From: Gimesia aquarii
GTDB lineage: Bacteria > Planctomycetota > Planctomycetia > Planctomycetales > Planctomycetaceae
Length of the DNA stretch: 64,000 bases
Direction: 5' to 3'
NCBI RefSeq assembly: GCF_007748175.1
Contig: NZ_CP037422.1
Location: 5,472,334 to 5,536,333, forward strand
The translations under genes and the position numbers were made by a program. Shown here piece after piece: positions 43,348 to 51,980 of this stretch; position 1 is the first letter of the stretch; every line of letters begins with the position of its first letter. The notes under the pieces are model-generated. The model had not been told where the DNA came from and searched no databases. It worked only from the letters and a program-made list of their open reading frames with translations.

Positions 43348-44265
43348 TTAGTTCGAATTTTCCTGATTTGGGACATTTTCGTAAGTTTCGATATGCGTAT
43401 TTAATGCTCTTGAGATGTGTGCGGTCAAACATTTGGTTGCCAGCTTAAGATCACGTTTTCGAATCGCCTGCAGGATGGATTTGTGCTCTATCGCATAAGT
43501 GTGGGGCTGATGTTGTGAACTGAATTGACCTTTAAAGGCAAACCGTTTCCGAATCAGAGGTGCAATCACTTCCAGGAGCGTCTGACTACCCGTACTTTCG
43601 ACCAGCGTGCGATGGAAACGCATGTCGTTATCAAGACGTTCATAGCGCGAAATATTTCCATTAGCAGCAATCACAGCATCACATTCTGCCTCTAATCGAT
43701 CGATCGTTTCATCAGTGATATGTTTCATGGCCTCTTTTAAAGCGACCGGTTCAAGTAATAGTCGACAATGATATAAATCAGTAATTTCAGAGACCGTGAG
43801 TGAAACAATTTGCCAGCCGCGACGTGGAATGCGTACAAACATGCCGTCTTTGCAGAGCCAGTCCAGTGCTTGTCGAACCGTAATTAAGCTGACACTGAAT
43901 TTTTTGACGAGATCTTGCGCACGTACTGTCTGACCCGGAAGGTATTCGCCGCGCAGTACCTTTTCCTGAATCTCTCGATAAGTGCGTTCTGTCTGGTTTT
44001 TAAATTCGAATGTCTCATCAGTCGGAACTGCGCCATTTGTAGGTATTTTGACCACAACAGGGTGACGGCGTTCATCAATTTCGACCCACTTATCCTGAAT
44101 AAGCTGGTCGATTGCTTTTCTGATGGTCGTGCGACTTGTACCCAGTTCCCGTGCCAGAGTGGTTGCATTTAAGTGTGTACCTTTTGAAAGCTCATCTGAG
44201 GCTAATTTCGCAAGTAAGTGCTGATGCACACGAGAGACCAGAGTTGGTTGAGAATTTGATGACAT
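43348..44265 (-). CDS. GntR/FadR-type regulator with two winged-helix domains and an FCD domain
   Basis: The protein has 305 residues from ATG 44265 with AAGAGGCG upstream; a frame extension to 44358 is unlikely. Two GntR-like winged helices lie in tandem: residues 10-75 (ATTLARELGTSRTTIRKAI) and about 95-160 (AQDLVKKFSVSLITVRQALDWL, then VRIPRRGWQIV). The C-terminal FCD ligand domain has the expected helices and metal-type residues (LYHCRLLLEP, DMRFHRTLVE, EHKSILQAI). A doubled DNA-binding part is unusual for FadR-type proteins. A close paralogue lies at 51981-52943. It is divergent to the DUF1559 gene, with a repeated operator candidate between them. Confidence 0.85.
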   Translation of the reverse strand: MSSNSQPTLVSRVHQHLLAKLASDELSKGTHLNATTLARELGTSRTTIRKAIDQLIQDKWVEIDERRHPVVVKIPTNGAVPTDETFEFKNQTERTYREIQEKVLRGEYLPGQTVRAQDLVKKFSVSLITVRQALDWLCKDGMFVRIPRRGWQIVSLTVSEITDLYHCRLLLEPVALKEAMKHITDETIDRLEAECDAVIAANGNISRYERLDNDMRFHRTLVESTGSQTLLEVIAPLIRKRFAFKGQFSSQHQPHTYAIEHKSILQAIRKRDLKLATKCLTAHISRALNTHIETYENVPNQENSN

Positions 44266-44410
44266 GAATTGGCGCCTCTTGAAATCAAAATCGAATGGAA
44301 GACAAACCTGACTTCTGCATAGAAACACATTTGTTCGAAGTGATTTTGTCTGCTGCAATTATAGAGAGCATTTAGTGGAACGAAACCTATGGAAAATATA
44401 AAATGACAAA

Positions 44411-44488
44411 ATGATATTATTAATAAAAAAGTCATTGACATGTACGTCTCTATGATTTATTAATAATGTTATTCATAAAAAAGTCATT
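44411..44488. promoter_or_regulatory. Promoter of the DUF1559 gene bracketed by a 26-bp direct repeat
   Basis: Two copies of a 26-bp sequence lie at 44411-44436 and 44463-44488, identical at 23 of 26 positions and offset by 52 bp (about five helical turns). Both end in ATAAAAAAGTCATT. Between them is a sigma-70-type promoter on the plus strand: TTGACA (44435-44440), a 17-base spacer, and TATTAA (44458-44463). Copy 1 touches the -35 and copy 2 touches the -10. A regulator bound at both copies would block the polymerase. The adjacent double-headed GntR protein is the obvious candidate. Confidence 0.7.
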
Positions 44489-44587
44489 ATTTTAAACGAT
44501 TATGATCTTAATACTCTTCTACAGTAAATAGCTGTTCTACTGTGCTCGTTTATTTTTCTTTTCCAGGTTATTGGGAGTACATCAGCC

Positions 44588-45577
44588 ATGCGAACTCAAA
44601 AAAATCCCCGTTCTGCTTTTACTTTAATTGAATTATTGGTCGTGATTGCGATCATTGCCATTCTGATTGCTTTACTTCTACCGGCTGTTCAGCAGGCCAG
44701 GGAAGCAGCCCGTCGTAGTACCTGCAAAAACAATCTTAAGCAATTAGGATTAGCAATTCATAATTATCATGAGGCACATAGTGTTTACCCACCTTCTTCA
44801 ATAAACAGAGGTGCCGGTAGTCCCAATGGTTGTTCTGGCTGGGGAGTTCCCGCGATCAGCGGTCTTACGATGTTACTGCCTTATATGGACCAGGCTAATG
44901 TTTATAACCTCTATGATTTTGATATTGGACAAACTGATCCTTCCGTGAATGTCGCTGCTATGAATACGGATATTCCCTCGTTGGTCTGCCCCACTGATTC
45001 CAATTCAGTCGTCCAAATTACAGGAGCCTGTTACAAATTTGCCAGCCCCTGGCAGGCAGCTCAACATAATGGAGGTACAAATTATGTATTTTGCACAGGA
45101 ACAGGGACTGGTTGGACTTATTTGGGATCAGCGGGAAACGCACCAGATCTCGGAGGAATCTTTCTGGAAAATGGAAAGAAAAAAATACGTGATGTGACCG
45201 ATGGTACGTCTAACACAATTGCGATGGGAGAAGTTCTATGGGTTGATCATGCCAATAATGCCCCCAGTAATGGCGAAGGCGGAAAACCAGCCTGGGCGGT
45301 TGGCGTAGGGACACAACTTGGATTCTCATCAACAGCAGGCATCAATTTCGATTGGGAACAATTTGCTGGTTCCCCGGGACAATGCCGTGGTCCGAATACG
45401 ACAAGTGGCAGTAGTTGTGGTGGTGCACGTCCTGCGGCATTACAAAGTATTCACGTTGGGGGCTGCCATGTGCTCCTGGCAGATGGTGCGGTCAGATTTC
45501 TATCTGAAAATATTGATCAATTGACTTTGGATTACCTGTCACAACGGGCAGATGGCGAGGTAGTAGGCGAGTTTTAA
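44588..45577 (+). CDS. DUF1559 prepilin-type N-terminal methylation protein
   Basis: This 329-residue protein has the type IV pilin/pseudopilin start: RSAFTLIELLVVIAIIAILIALLLPAVQQARE, with cleavage expected before Phe. The DUF1559 domain follows, with NLKQLGLAIHNYHEAHSVYPP and the closing LLADGAVRFLSENID. These proteins are expanded to dozens of copies in planctomycetes and occur with small lipoproteins, as here. Function is unproven, possibly surface or pseudopilus assembly. The leader of about 115 bases after the predicted promoter is long enough for further control. Confidence 0.95.
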   Translation: MRTQKNPRSAFTLIELLVVIAIIAILIALLLPAVQQAREAARRSTCKNNLKQLGLAIHNYHEAHSVYPPSSINRGAGSPNGCSGWGVPAISGLTMLLPYMDQANVYNLYDFDIGQTDPSVNVAAMNTDIPSLVCPTDSNSVVQITGACYKFASPWQAAQHNGGTNYVFCTGTGTGWTYLGSAGNAPDLGGIFLENGKKKIRDVTDGTSNTIAMGEVLWVDHANNAPSNGEGGKPAWAVGVGTQLGFSSTAGINFDWEQFAGSPGQCRGPNTTSGSSCGGARPAALQSIHVGGCHVLLADGAVRFLSENIDQLTLDYLSQRADGEVVGEF

Positions 45578-45648
45578 TTTAGTTTGCAATCCAGACACTC
45601 GCATCGTTTTAAGTCAAATCATCATAGTCGATCAAGGGAGGTATGAGC

Positions 45649-46080
45649 GTGACTACTTTGATGAAAGCGTCAGTTGTTTTCAGTATGCTGTTGACATTAA
45701 GTGCATACTTAGTGGGGTGTAGTGCTTCTTCAGTAGATGATGCACCCGAGAGAGCAATTACATCTGGCATTGTTTCGTTTTCCGGAAATCCGATTACCCA
45801 AGGGCAGATTAGTTTCATACCTAAGCAGGGGCCGACTGCGATGGGACCGATTAAAGATGGGAACTATCGTATTGACTCAAAAGGAGGTGTGCCTGTTGGC
45901 AAGTGCCAGGTGAAAATCCTGGCATATGAGGAAACTGGTAAGGAGTATACAGTGGGTGCTGGTGGAAAAAAGGCAAAGGAAACCAAACAGATCATTCCGA
46001 ACAAGTATAATAAACGGTCAACATTGCATGCCGAAATCAATGCCGGTAAAGAAAATAAACATGATTTTGATCTGAAATAG
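45649..46080 (+). CDS. Small lipoprotein of the DUF1559-linked type
   Basis: This 143-residue protein has a lipoprotein signal (SAYLVGCSAS, lipobox Cys) and a beta-sandwich domain of the carboxypeptidase-regulatory-like type: GIVSFSGNPITQGQISFIP, YRIDSKGGVPVGKCQVKIL, ending HDFDLK. It is the usual partner of DUF1559 proteins in planctomycetes, possibly at the outer face of the inner membrane. The Shine-Dalgarno AGGGAGG (45635-45641) lies one base before ATG 45643, too close, and seven bases before GTG 45649, so the GTG start is preferred. Confidence 0.85.
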   Translation: MTTLMKASVVFSMLLTLSAYLVGCSASSVDDAPERAITSGIVSFSGNPITQGQISFIPKQGPTAMGPIKDGNYRIDSKGGVPVGKCQVKILAYEETGKEYTVGAGGKKAKETKQIIPNKYNKRSTLHAEINAGKENKHDFDLK

Positions 46081-46108
46081 ATTTGATCAAATTCTATTTG
46101 AAATGATG

Positions 46109-46136
46109 AGGATGGCTAAGTGAGTCATCCTTTTTT
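46109..46136 (+). terminator. Intrinsic terminator after the lipoprotein gene
   Basis: AGGATGGCT (46109-46117) pairs with AGTCATCCT (46123-46131), nine pairs including one G-U, followed by six T (46131-46136). It lies 29 bases after the lipoprotein stop and ends the DUF1559 transcript. Confidence 0.85.
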
Positions 46137-46349
46137 CATAGGCTATAAGTTGTCTGTTCTCAATAAATGTGAAGTTTCGATTGATGCAGTTCACAAACAT
46201 TTTCTTATGAGAAGTTGATATTGATTTCTATTAAGAGCTGATTTGTTTATGATTTGATTTTGAATGTAAATCCTTCCTTTTGCTCGCCACCATTCTTATA
46301 CCGTATTGTCGCACACCTCGAGTTCACTCCAGAAGCCAGGATCAAATCA

Positions 46350-47966
46350 ATGTTAATTGGATATGTCAGTGATGAAAATTACCGTGCCTTATTTGATGTC
46401 GCTGTGGAGTTTCAGGCGGATGGTCAGCATTTCAGTACTCGTTCCACTGCATCCGGGGCTGTGATTGCAGATCTGTCTGAGGGAACTTATGAAGTGATTT
46501 TGCAGCATCATGATTTTTGTTCAAAACGAGTCCAGCTTCAGGTACAAGAAGGTCAGGTGCATCAGTTCCGACTTCTATCTACAAAACTCTATGGCTATGC
46601 CTGGCCACGATGTGTCAGTGTTGGAGAGTCTTCCGAATTTCGAGTCCACTCTACATCCGAATATTATTTAGAACTTTGGCGTTATGGGAAAAAGAAGGAA
46701 TACGTCCGTCGGATCGGTACTTTTGATGATCATGCTCCTTTAGCAAATCTGCAGATCACTCCAGATGGTGATTATACCCAGAACGGTGTCGACTGGAATC
46801 ACGTTGGTTATAAAACGGTCACACAGAAACAAAGGGTAACCGCACCGGATCGAACGGGCTTGTATATGTTTCATCTCAGTAATCAAGAAGGAAAAGTATT
46901 TACGTTTCCCTGGGTGGTTTCTCCCGAAACACCACAAGCAGATGTTGCGATTCTTGCCAGTGATTTAACCTGGAACGCTTACAATAATTTTGGGGGCCGG
47001 AGTAACTACCTGAATCCGGAAGGTCTGCCTCAAACTCCTGTTGTGAATAGCCGTCAGGAGTTACGACGTTACCTTCAGCCTTCGTTTGGGGTCTATTGTT
47101 TTGATGAGTATGCACCACTTTCTTTAGAGCGTCCGCAGCCGTATTTACACATTGATCTGGAAGAACAATTACGCGACCCGATTCACAGCCGCATGGGGTG
47201 TGGGATGCTGCATTCAGAGTGGCGTTTATTAGGCTGGATGGAAGAACAAGAGATCGCTTACGACTATTATAGTGAGACCCAGTTTCACTTTGACCAGGTT
47301 CCGCTCGATCAATATAAGGTGTTGATTTTGGGATCGCATCCTGAATACTGGTCAAAGCAAATGTATGATCGGCTCAAGTCCTGGGTCTTTGAATCGGGAG
47401 GGGGTTTGATTTACCTGGGGGGGAATGGACTGAACTGTGAAGTGGAGTTTCTGGATGATCATCGGATCGTGCATCACGATACCGATTGCACAAAGTGGTG
47501 CGGAGTGGCGATGGATCCACCGATTCCGGAGTCAGAGTCCAGGTATGAAAGTCGCTATCACGCGCGTCAGGAGTCTGAAGCCAACCTGTTGGGAGTTGTT
47601 TTCTCCTTTGCCGGCATTATGACGGGAGCCCCATATAAAGTAGTCGATGATCAGCACTGGTGTTTTCAAGGGACAAACTTAAAACAAAACGATCTATTTG
47701 GGACGGAAAGTCAGCACATGCGAATTCCGGGAGGTGCTTCCGGACACGAGACGGATAAAATATCTCCCAGTTCACCAGCGAATGTGCATCTTGTGGCGCA
47801 AGGAATGAACCCCGATCAAGGTGGCGCTGATATGGTCCATTTTCAAACTCCCTCTGGGGGGGAAGTCTTTTCTGTCGGCTCGATTTGCTGGATTACATCA
47901 ATGCTAGTCGACGAAAATGTATCGAAGGTCTCACGTAATGTGATTGATCATTTTATCGAATCATAA
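46350..47966 (+). CDS. N,N-dimethylformamidase large-subunit-like protein
   Basis: The protein has 538 residues from ATG 46350 with AGG nine bases upstream; an in-frame ATG-free extension to 46254 is rejected. An N-terminal beta domain (about 1-110) precedes the DMFase-like catalytic part: ILASDLTWNAYNNFGGRSNYL, YSETQFHF, VLILGSHPEYWSKQMYDRLKSWV, GGGLIYLGGNG, and the closing GGEVFSVGSICWITSM. This resembles the large (beta) subunit of N,N-dimethylformamidase, an iron-dependent amidohydrolase. A small subunit gene is not present next to it. The gene ends 21 bases before a formamidase-like gene, so a two-step amide degradation is likely. Confidence 0.8.
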   Translation: MLIGYVSDENYRALFDVAVEFQADGQHFSTRSTASGAVIADLSEGTYEVILQHHDFCSKRVQLQVQEGQVHQFRLLSTKLYGYAWPRCVSVGESSEFRVHSTSEYYLELWRYGKKKEYVRRIGTFDDHAPLANLQITPDGDYTQNGVDWNHVGYKTVTQKQRVTAPDRTGLYMFHLSNQEGKVFTFPWVVSPETPQADVAILASDLTWNAYNNFGGRSNYLNPEGLPQTPVVNSRQELRRYLQPSFGVYCFDEYAPLSLERPQPYLHIDLEEQLRDPIHSRMGCGMLHSEWRLLGWMEEQEIAYDYYSETQFHFDQVPLDQYKVLILGSHPEYWSKQMYDRLKSWVFESGGGLIYLGGNGLNCEVEFLDDHRIVHHDTDCTKWCGVAMDPPIPESESRYESRYHARQESEANLLGVVFSFAGIMTGAPYKVVDDQHWCFQGTNLKQNDLFGTESQHMRIPGGASGHETDKISPSSPANVHLVAQGMNPDQGGADMVHFQTPSGGEVFSVGSICWITSMLVDENVSKVSRNVIDHFIES

Positions 47967-47987
47967 ATCTAATAGTTGAAGAAACTC

Positions 47988-48905
47988 ATGAAACGCATTC
48001 TTCGAGAACATACAACGGCTGTTTTTTCCGCTCAGGCTGAACCTGTGTTATCAGTGAGTCCCGGCGAAACCTTTATGATTGAAACTGAAGACTCGCGCGG
48101 CGGTCGAACCAGGAAACCCGAACAATGTACTCCCGATGCGTTACATAAGATGCGCCAAGAGGGGTATGCTGGTAATCCCGTCGTCGGGCCTGTGTTTGTG
48201 GATGGGGCAGAGCCTGGGGATACTCTAGCCGTTCAGATTCAAGAGATGGCCTGTGATACACAGGGATACTACGGCTATTGGCCGTTCGAGCAACATCTAC
48301 AGGATCTGATTGAAGAGCCAGTAACACGTCTGGTCAAGATTGTTGATGACAAAGTGAAATACTCATTTCAGGCTGGCGGAAAAACGCATGAGTTGGTCCT
48401 TCCTGTCGCACCTGTCATCGGAACGATAGGAACAGCCCCGCAGGAGGAAGTGGTTTATACCTATCATACAGGAACACATGGAGGGAACCTCGATGTACCT
48501 GAGATCGGACCCGGCTGTACAATCTATCTGCCTGTGGCAGTCGAAGGTGCGTTATTATCGTTAGGAGACTGTCATGCGCGGCAAGGCGATGGTGAACTGT
48601 GCGCGGTTGAGATGCGTTCCGAGGTGAAATTGTCAGTGCAAGTGCTTAAGAATTGGACCAAGCAACAACAATGGTTGCGTGCGGAGACAGATGAGGAACT
48701 ACTCACCATTGCCTGTGATCGCCCTTTGGAATCTGCGCAGTGGTTGGCTATTCGAGAGATGATTTCCTGGCTCGAAGAACGGCAGGGATGGACCAAAAGC
48801 GAAGCCCGTGAATTTCTGAGCATAGCCAGCGATGTTAAGCCGGGACAGTCACTTGCTGGGCCTTATTCGATGCGTGTACTCGTTCCTAAAAAAATTCTGC
48901 CTTGA
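47988..48905 (+). CDS. Acetamidase/formamidase family protein
   Basis: This 305-residue protein matches the FmdA/AmdA family: an N-terminal beta domain, VDGAEPGDTLAVQI, PVAPVIGTIGTAP, TGTHGGNLDVPEIGPGCTIYLPV, then GALLSLGDCHARQGDGEL with the conserved Asp-Cys-His, and a C-terminal helical part (REMISWLEE). These enzymes split formamide or short-chain amides to ammonia and an acid. It probably acts on the amide released by, or related to, its upstream neighbour. ATG 47988 was chosen over TTG 47976. Confidence 0.9.
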   Translation: MKRILREHTTAVFSAQAEPVLSVSPGETFMIETEDSRGGRTRKPEQCTPDALHKMRQEGYAGNPVVGPVFVDGAEPGDTLAVQIQEMACDTQGYYGYWPFEQHLQDLIEEPVTRLVKIVDDKVKYSFQAGGKTHELVLPVAPVIGTIGTAPQEEVVYTYHTGTHGGNLDVPEIGPGCTIYLPVAVEGALLSLGDCHARQGDGELCAVEMRSEVKLSVQVLKNWTKQQQWLRAETDEELLTIACDRPLESAQWLAIREMISWLEERQGWTKSEAREFLSIASDVKPGQSLAGPYSMRVLVPKKILP

Positions 48906-48911
48906 GAACAA

Positions 48912-49829
48912 TCAGACGACCATCATTGATTCTTCACGGTCCAGGATCGGTCGCACGAGATTGCCAATCTCTTTGCATTCCAGATTTGTTAATTGACGTT
49001 GAGGAGCACGAGCAGGGCCAAAGTCTTTTCCGGCGATGTGCATTGCATATTTTAACATGCTGATACTAAAACTCTCACCATTGCGCGCTCGATATTGTTC
49101 AATCGGCAGAATGATCCGTTGCAGTGTCATTGCTTCTTCAAAATTCTGACCGGCTAGTGCGGTATATAAAGCGAGTACTAAACGAGGGCAGAGATTGACG
49201 GCACCGGAAGTGAAACCTGTCGCGCCAGCCAACATATAATAGGGGGCAAATCGTTCTGCAGAACCACAGAGCCATTCACAGTCACCAGAACTCCGCTCCA
49301 CAATAGATTGAAACTGATCCATGTGATTCACCGCATATTTCACTCCGCAAATGTAGGGGTTAACGGCCAATTTCAATAGTAGCTTATCACTGGGAATCTC
49401 TCGCGTTTTGTAGATCACAGTAGCAGCACGTGTTGAGTCGATGAGACGCAGGTAGTAGTCGGAGGCTCCTTCGTCACACAGGTACGGATGCGGTAAAGGC
49501 ATCACCATAAGACCGGCAGCACCACGTTTCATAGCCTCTTTTGCTAGTTGAATTGCATCTCCGATGGCGCCACTGATGGGGGCCAGGATGAACGCGTCTG
49601 GGCCTGTTGCACGACAGGTGGCTTCCACGATGTCCACGATTTCTGAATGAGAGAGACTGTGAAATTCACTAGTACCGGCTGCGGGCAAAAAAACGCGAAT
49701 ACCAGCTGCATACATTTTATTAATATGGTGCTCATAAAGATCGAAATTGATCTTATCTGATTGATCATAGGGTGTGAGTGGGACTGCGTGAACGGTTCTT
49801 AAATCAGAGCCAGAAATCAACTGCGACAT
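48912..49829 (-). CDS. Dihydrodipicolinate synthase-family aldolase
   Basis: The 305-residue protein is a (beta/alpha)8 class I aldolase of the DapA/NanA family. The Schiff-base Lys is Lys164 in GVKYA, with Tyr140 in VIYKTRE. Missing is the GxxGE motif in its usual form: here it reads AAGTSEFHSLS. So it is not a lysine-biosynthetic DapA but a catabolic relative (keto-acid aldolase or dehydratase). As the last gene of the minus-strand set with the enolase-superfamily protein and the amidohydrolase, it would split a 2-keto-acid product. Confidence 0.88.
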   Translation of the reverse strand: MSQLISGSDLRTVHAVPLTPYDQSDKINFDLYEHHINKMYAAGIRVFLPAAGTSEFHSLSHSEIVDIVEATCRATGPDAFILAPISGAIGDAIQLAKEAMKRGAAGLMVMPLPHPYLCDEGASDYYLRLIDSTRAATVIYKTREIPSDKLLLKLAVNPYICGVKYAVNHMDQFQSIVERSSGDCEWLCGSAERFAPYYMLAGATGFTSGAVNLCPRLVLALYTALAGQNFEEAMTLQRIILPIEQYRARNGESFSISMLKYAMHIAGKDFGPARAPQRQLTNLECKEIGNLVRPILDREESMMVV

Positions 49830-49858
49830 GAGATTACCTTTATTGTTTCAAAGAGGAG

Positions 49859-50977
49859 TTAGCTATCGGTGCGCCACTGCTGTAACTGGTCTTCATCTAA
49901 CTCAACTCCCAGACCGGGGGCGGTAGGCAATTCCGCAGTAACTGGTCCGAGAGACAGAGGTTGTTGAATTAGATCTGCTTCATGGAATAAAGGTCCCAGG
50001 CAGTCAGCGGGAAATCGCTCGCTATCGATCACTTTCATCGAGGCAGCGACTTGTAACATGGCTGCGCTGCCAATCCCCAATTCCAGATTACTACCAATCG
50101 AGCAGGTGAGCCCGGCTGCCTCAGCCAGATGACAAATCGCGACGGTTCGAGAAATTCCTCCGTTTTTTCCAGGGTAAACACTGAGAATATCAGCAGAACG
50201 TTGGCGACAAATTTCCCAGGCATCTGTAACAGTAAATACACTTTCGTCAGCCATCAAAGGAATCGCGGTCAACTTTCTCAATTCGTTCCATGCGTCATGC
50301 TGACCTATCTGAATTGGTTGTTCGCAAAACGATAACTGAAACGGTTCCATTCTTGATAATGCTGTGCAGGCAGTGTTGAAATCCCAGCCACAGTTGGCAT
50401 CGATACCCATACTTATCGCAGGCCCAATGGTTTTTCGGACGGTGTCGAGACGTTCCAGATCATTTTCTAGATCAAGGCCAACCTTGACTTTTAAACTCGT
50501 AAATCCCTGATCTAGAAAATACTGGGTTAACTTGATTACCTTTTCAGGTGAAAAGGCACCGATCACGGTTTTGACGGGTATCGAATTGCGTACTTTGCCT
50601 CCAAGGAGTTGATAGATGGGCTGACCGGCTGCCTTACCTAACAGATCCCACAGTGCCATTTCGATCGCAGCTTTTGTAAACGGGTTAAGCTTAATGGTAT
50701 GATCCATTTTTTGAACTGCAACATTGAGATTGAGTGGATCTTCACCTATTAAGGCAGGAGCAATGAGTTGGTTTATCGCTGCCAGACAGCTTTCACTGGT
50801 CTCCCCACTCCAGCGTGGTGCGAGTGTTGCTTCCCCTAGCCCAATCAACCCTTCATCCGTGAAAACGCGAACGATGACATAGGGAGAATCGGCGTGTTCT
50901 CCATGTGCCGTTTTAGTTGTTAGAAAAGGCTTTAAAGGCACTTTGATCGGAATGGCTTGGATCCTGGTGATTTTCAT
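49859..50977 (-). CDS. Enolase-superfamily enzyme, muconate-lactonizing (MLE) subgroup
   Basis: This 372-residue protein has a capping domain and a modified TIM barrel. The catalytic set is complete: Lys163 and Lys165 (KVKVG), metal ligands Asp193 (DANCGW), Glu219 (CEQPI) and Asp244 (ADES), and Lys271 (PGKNGG). Lys at both ends marks the MLE subgroup, which includes muconate cycloisomerase, o-succinylbenzoate synthase and dipeptide epimerase. Substrate is open. It lies 10 bases after the amidohydrolase gene and 29 before the aldolase gene, in one operon. Confidence 0.92.
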   Translation of the reverse strand: MKITRIQAIPIKVPLKPFLTTKTAHGEHADSPYVIVRVFTDEGLIGLGEATLAPRWSGETSESCLAAINQLIAPALIGEDPLNLNVAVQKMDHTIKLNPFTKAAIEMALWDLLGKAAGQPIYQLLGGKVRNSIPVKTVIGAFSPEKVIKLTQYFLDQGFTSLKVKVGLDLENDLERLDTVRKTIGPAISMGIDANCGWDFNTACTALSRMEPFQLSFCEQPIQIGQHDAWNELRKLTAIPLMADESVFTVTDAWEICRQRSADILSVYPGKNGGISRTVAICHLAEAAGLTCSIGSNLELGIGSAAMLQVAASMKVIDSERFPADCLGPLFHEADLIQQPLSLGPVTAELPTAPGLGVELDEDQLQQWRTDS

Positions 50978-50987
50978 AGTAGGCTCT

Positions 50988-51908
50988 TCAAGTCGTCGCT
51001 GTTTTCAGTCCCAACTCTTGTGGAGAGAGAACCTGTTTCCAGTTTTCATAAATAATGCGGTCAATCACTTCCTGGGGGAACTTGGGAAATGCAGTTCCTT
51101 CCACCACTTGATTGACTTTGTTTAATCCGGAGATCACCTGTTCGGGAGTCGCAGAAGGGAAATCAGAGCCGTAAATCAATTTGTCTTCGACACCATATTC
51201 GAGCGCAGTCATAAAGGCCTGGTAGTGTCTGAGCGGTCGATAGTGAAGCGCCGACACATTCGAGTATAGGTTGGGATGTTTGCGGATCAGGACGACACAT
51301 TCAGTTTCCCAGGGATGTCCCATATGCGAAATGATCATCCTGAGATCCGGGCAGGCGACGGCGATGTCTTCTAATTGAATCGGGTTTGAATACTTTAAAG
51401 GCCCGGGACGAACGAACGAAGTCCCCTGATGAATATTAATTGGTATATTCAGTTCTTCCGCTTTTTTGAATAAAGGCAGATGCTTGGGATCTTGTGGGTT
51501 CCAGTTCTGATAAATGGGAGAGACTTTCAGACCTTTCATGCCCAAATTCTGGACGTAGTGCGTCAGCTGATCAACACAGTCGGCGTCATTCGGGTCAACA
51601 GAACACCAAGCGACAAAGCGGTCGGAATGCTCTTTTGCAAACTGAGCAATCAATTCCTGATCGCAGTTGATGCCACAAAAGGGGGCTTTGATTCCAAACA
51701 CGATGACTTTCGTACAATTTTGGGTCGCTTCAAGTAACGCATCCGGTGTTGAATCAAAGGCATTCTGCTGATCAGTTTCAGAACCGGCAAAATAGACATC
51801 GGCCGAATTCTTCATTTTTGCTTTTTTGGCCGCCCAGGCAAATTCAACGAATTCATCAGACAGATGATCTGGGTACCACATTAAATTGGTATGTGTATCA
51901 ATTAGCAT
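50988..51908 (-). CDS. Amidohydrolase-2 family protein
   Basis: This 306-residue protein has the TIM-barrel layout of Amidohydro_2. Start ATG 51908 is preferred to TTG 51923. Metal-site marks include IDTHTN (the second His of the usual HxH is Asn), INIHQG, ISHMGHPWE and YGSDFP. Family members are hydrolases or decarboxylases of lactones and aromatic acids. The HxN change may alter the metal or reaction. With the enolase-superfamily neighbour, a lactonase role is reasonable but not proven. Confidence 0.87.
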   Translation of the reverse strand: MLIDTHTNLMWYPDHLSDEFVEFAWAAKKAKMKNSADVYFAGSETDQQNAFDSTPDALLEATQNCTKVIVFGIKAPFCGINCDQELIAQFAKEHSDRFVAWCSVDPNDADCVDQLTHYVQNLGMKGLKVSPIYQNWNPQDPKHLPLFKKAEELNIPINIHQGTSFVRPGPLKYSNPIQLEDIAVACPDLRMIISHMGHPWETECVVLIRKHPNLYSNVSALHYRPLRHYQAFMTALEYGVEDKLIYGSDFPSATPEQVISGLNKVNQVVEGTAFPKFPQEVIDRIIYENWKQVLSPQELGLKTATT

Positions 51909-51980
51909 GCGTATTTCATCCAAGCAGAAACTGTATTTTCAATAACAAGAAACTAAAGATTTCGACTTTAATTGTGAGGC

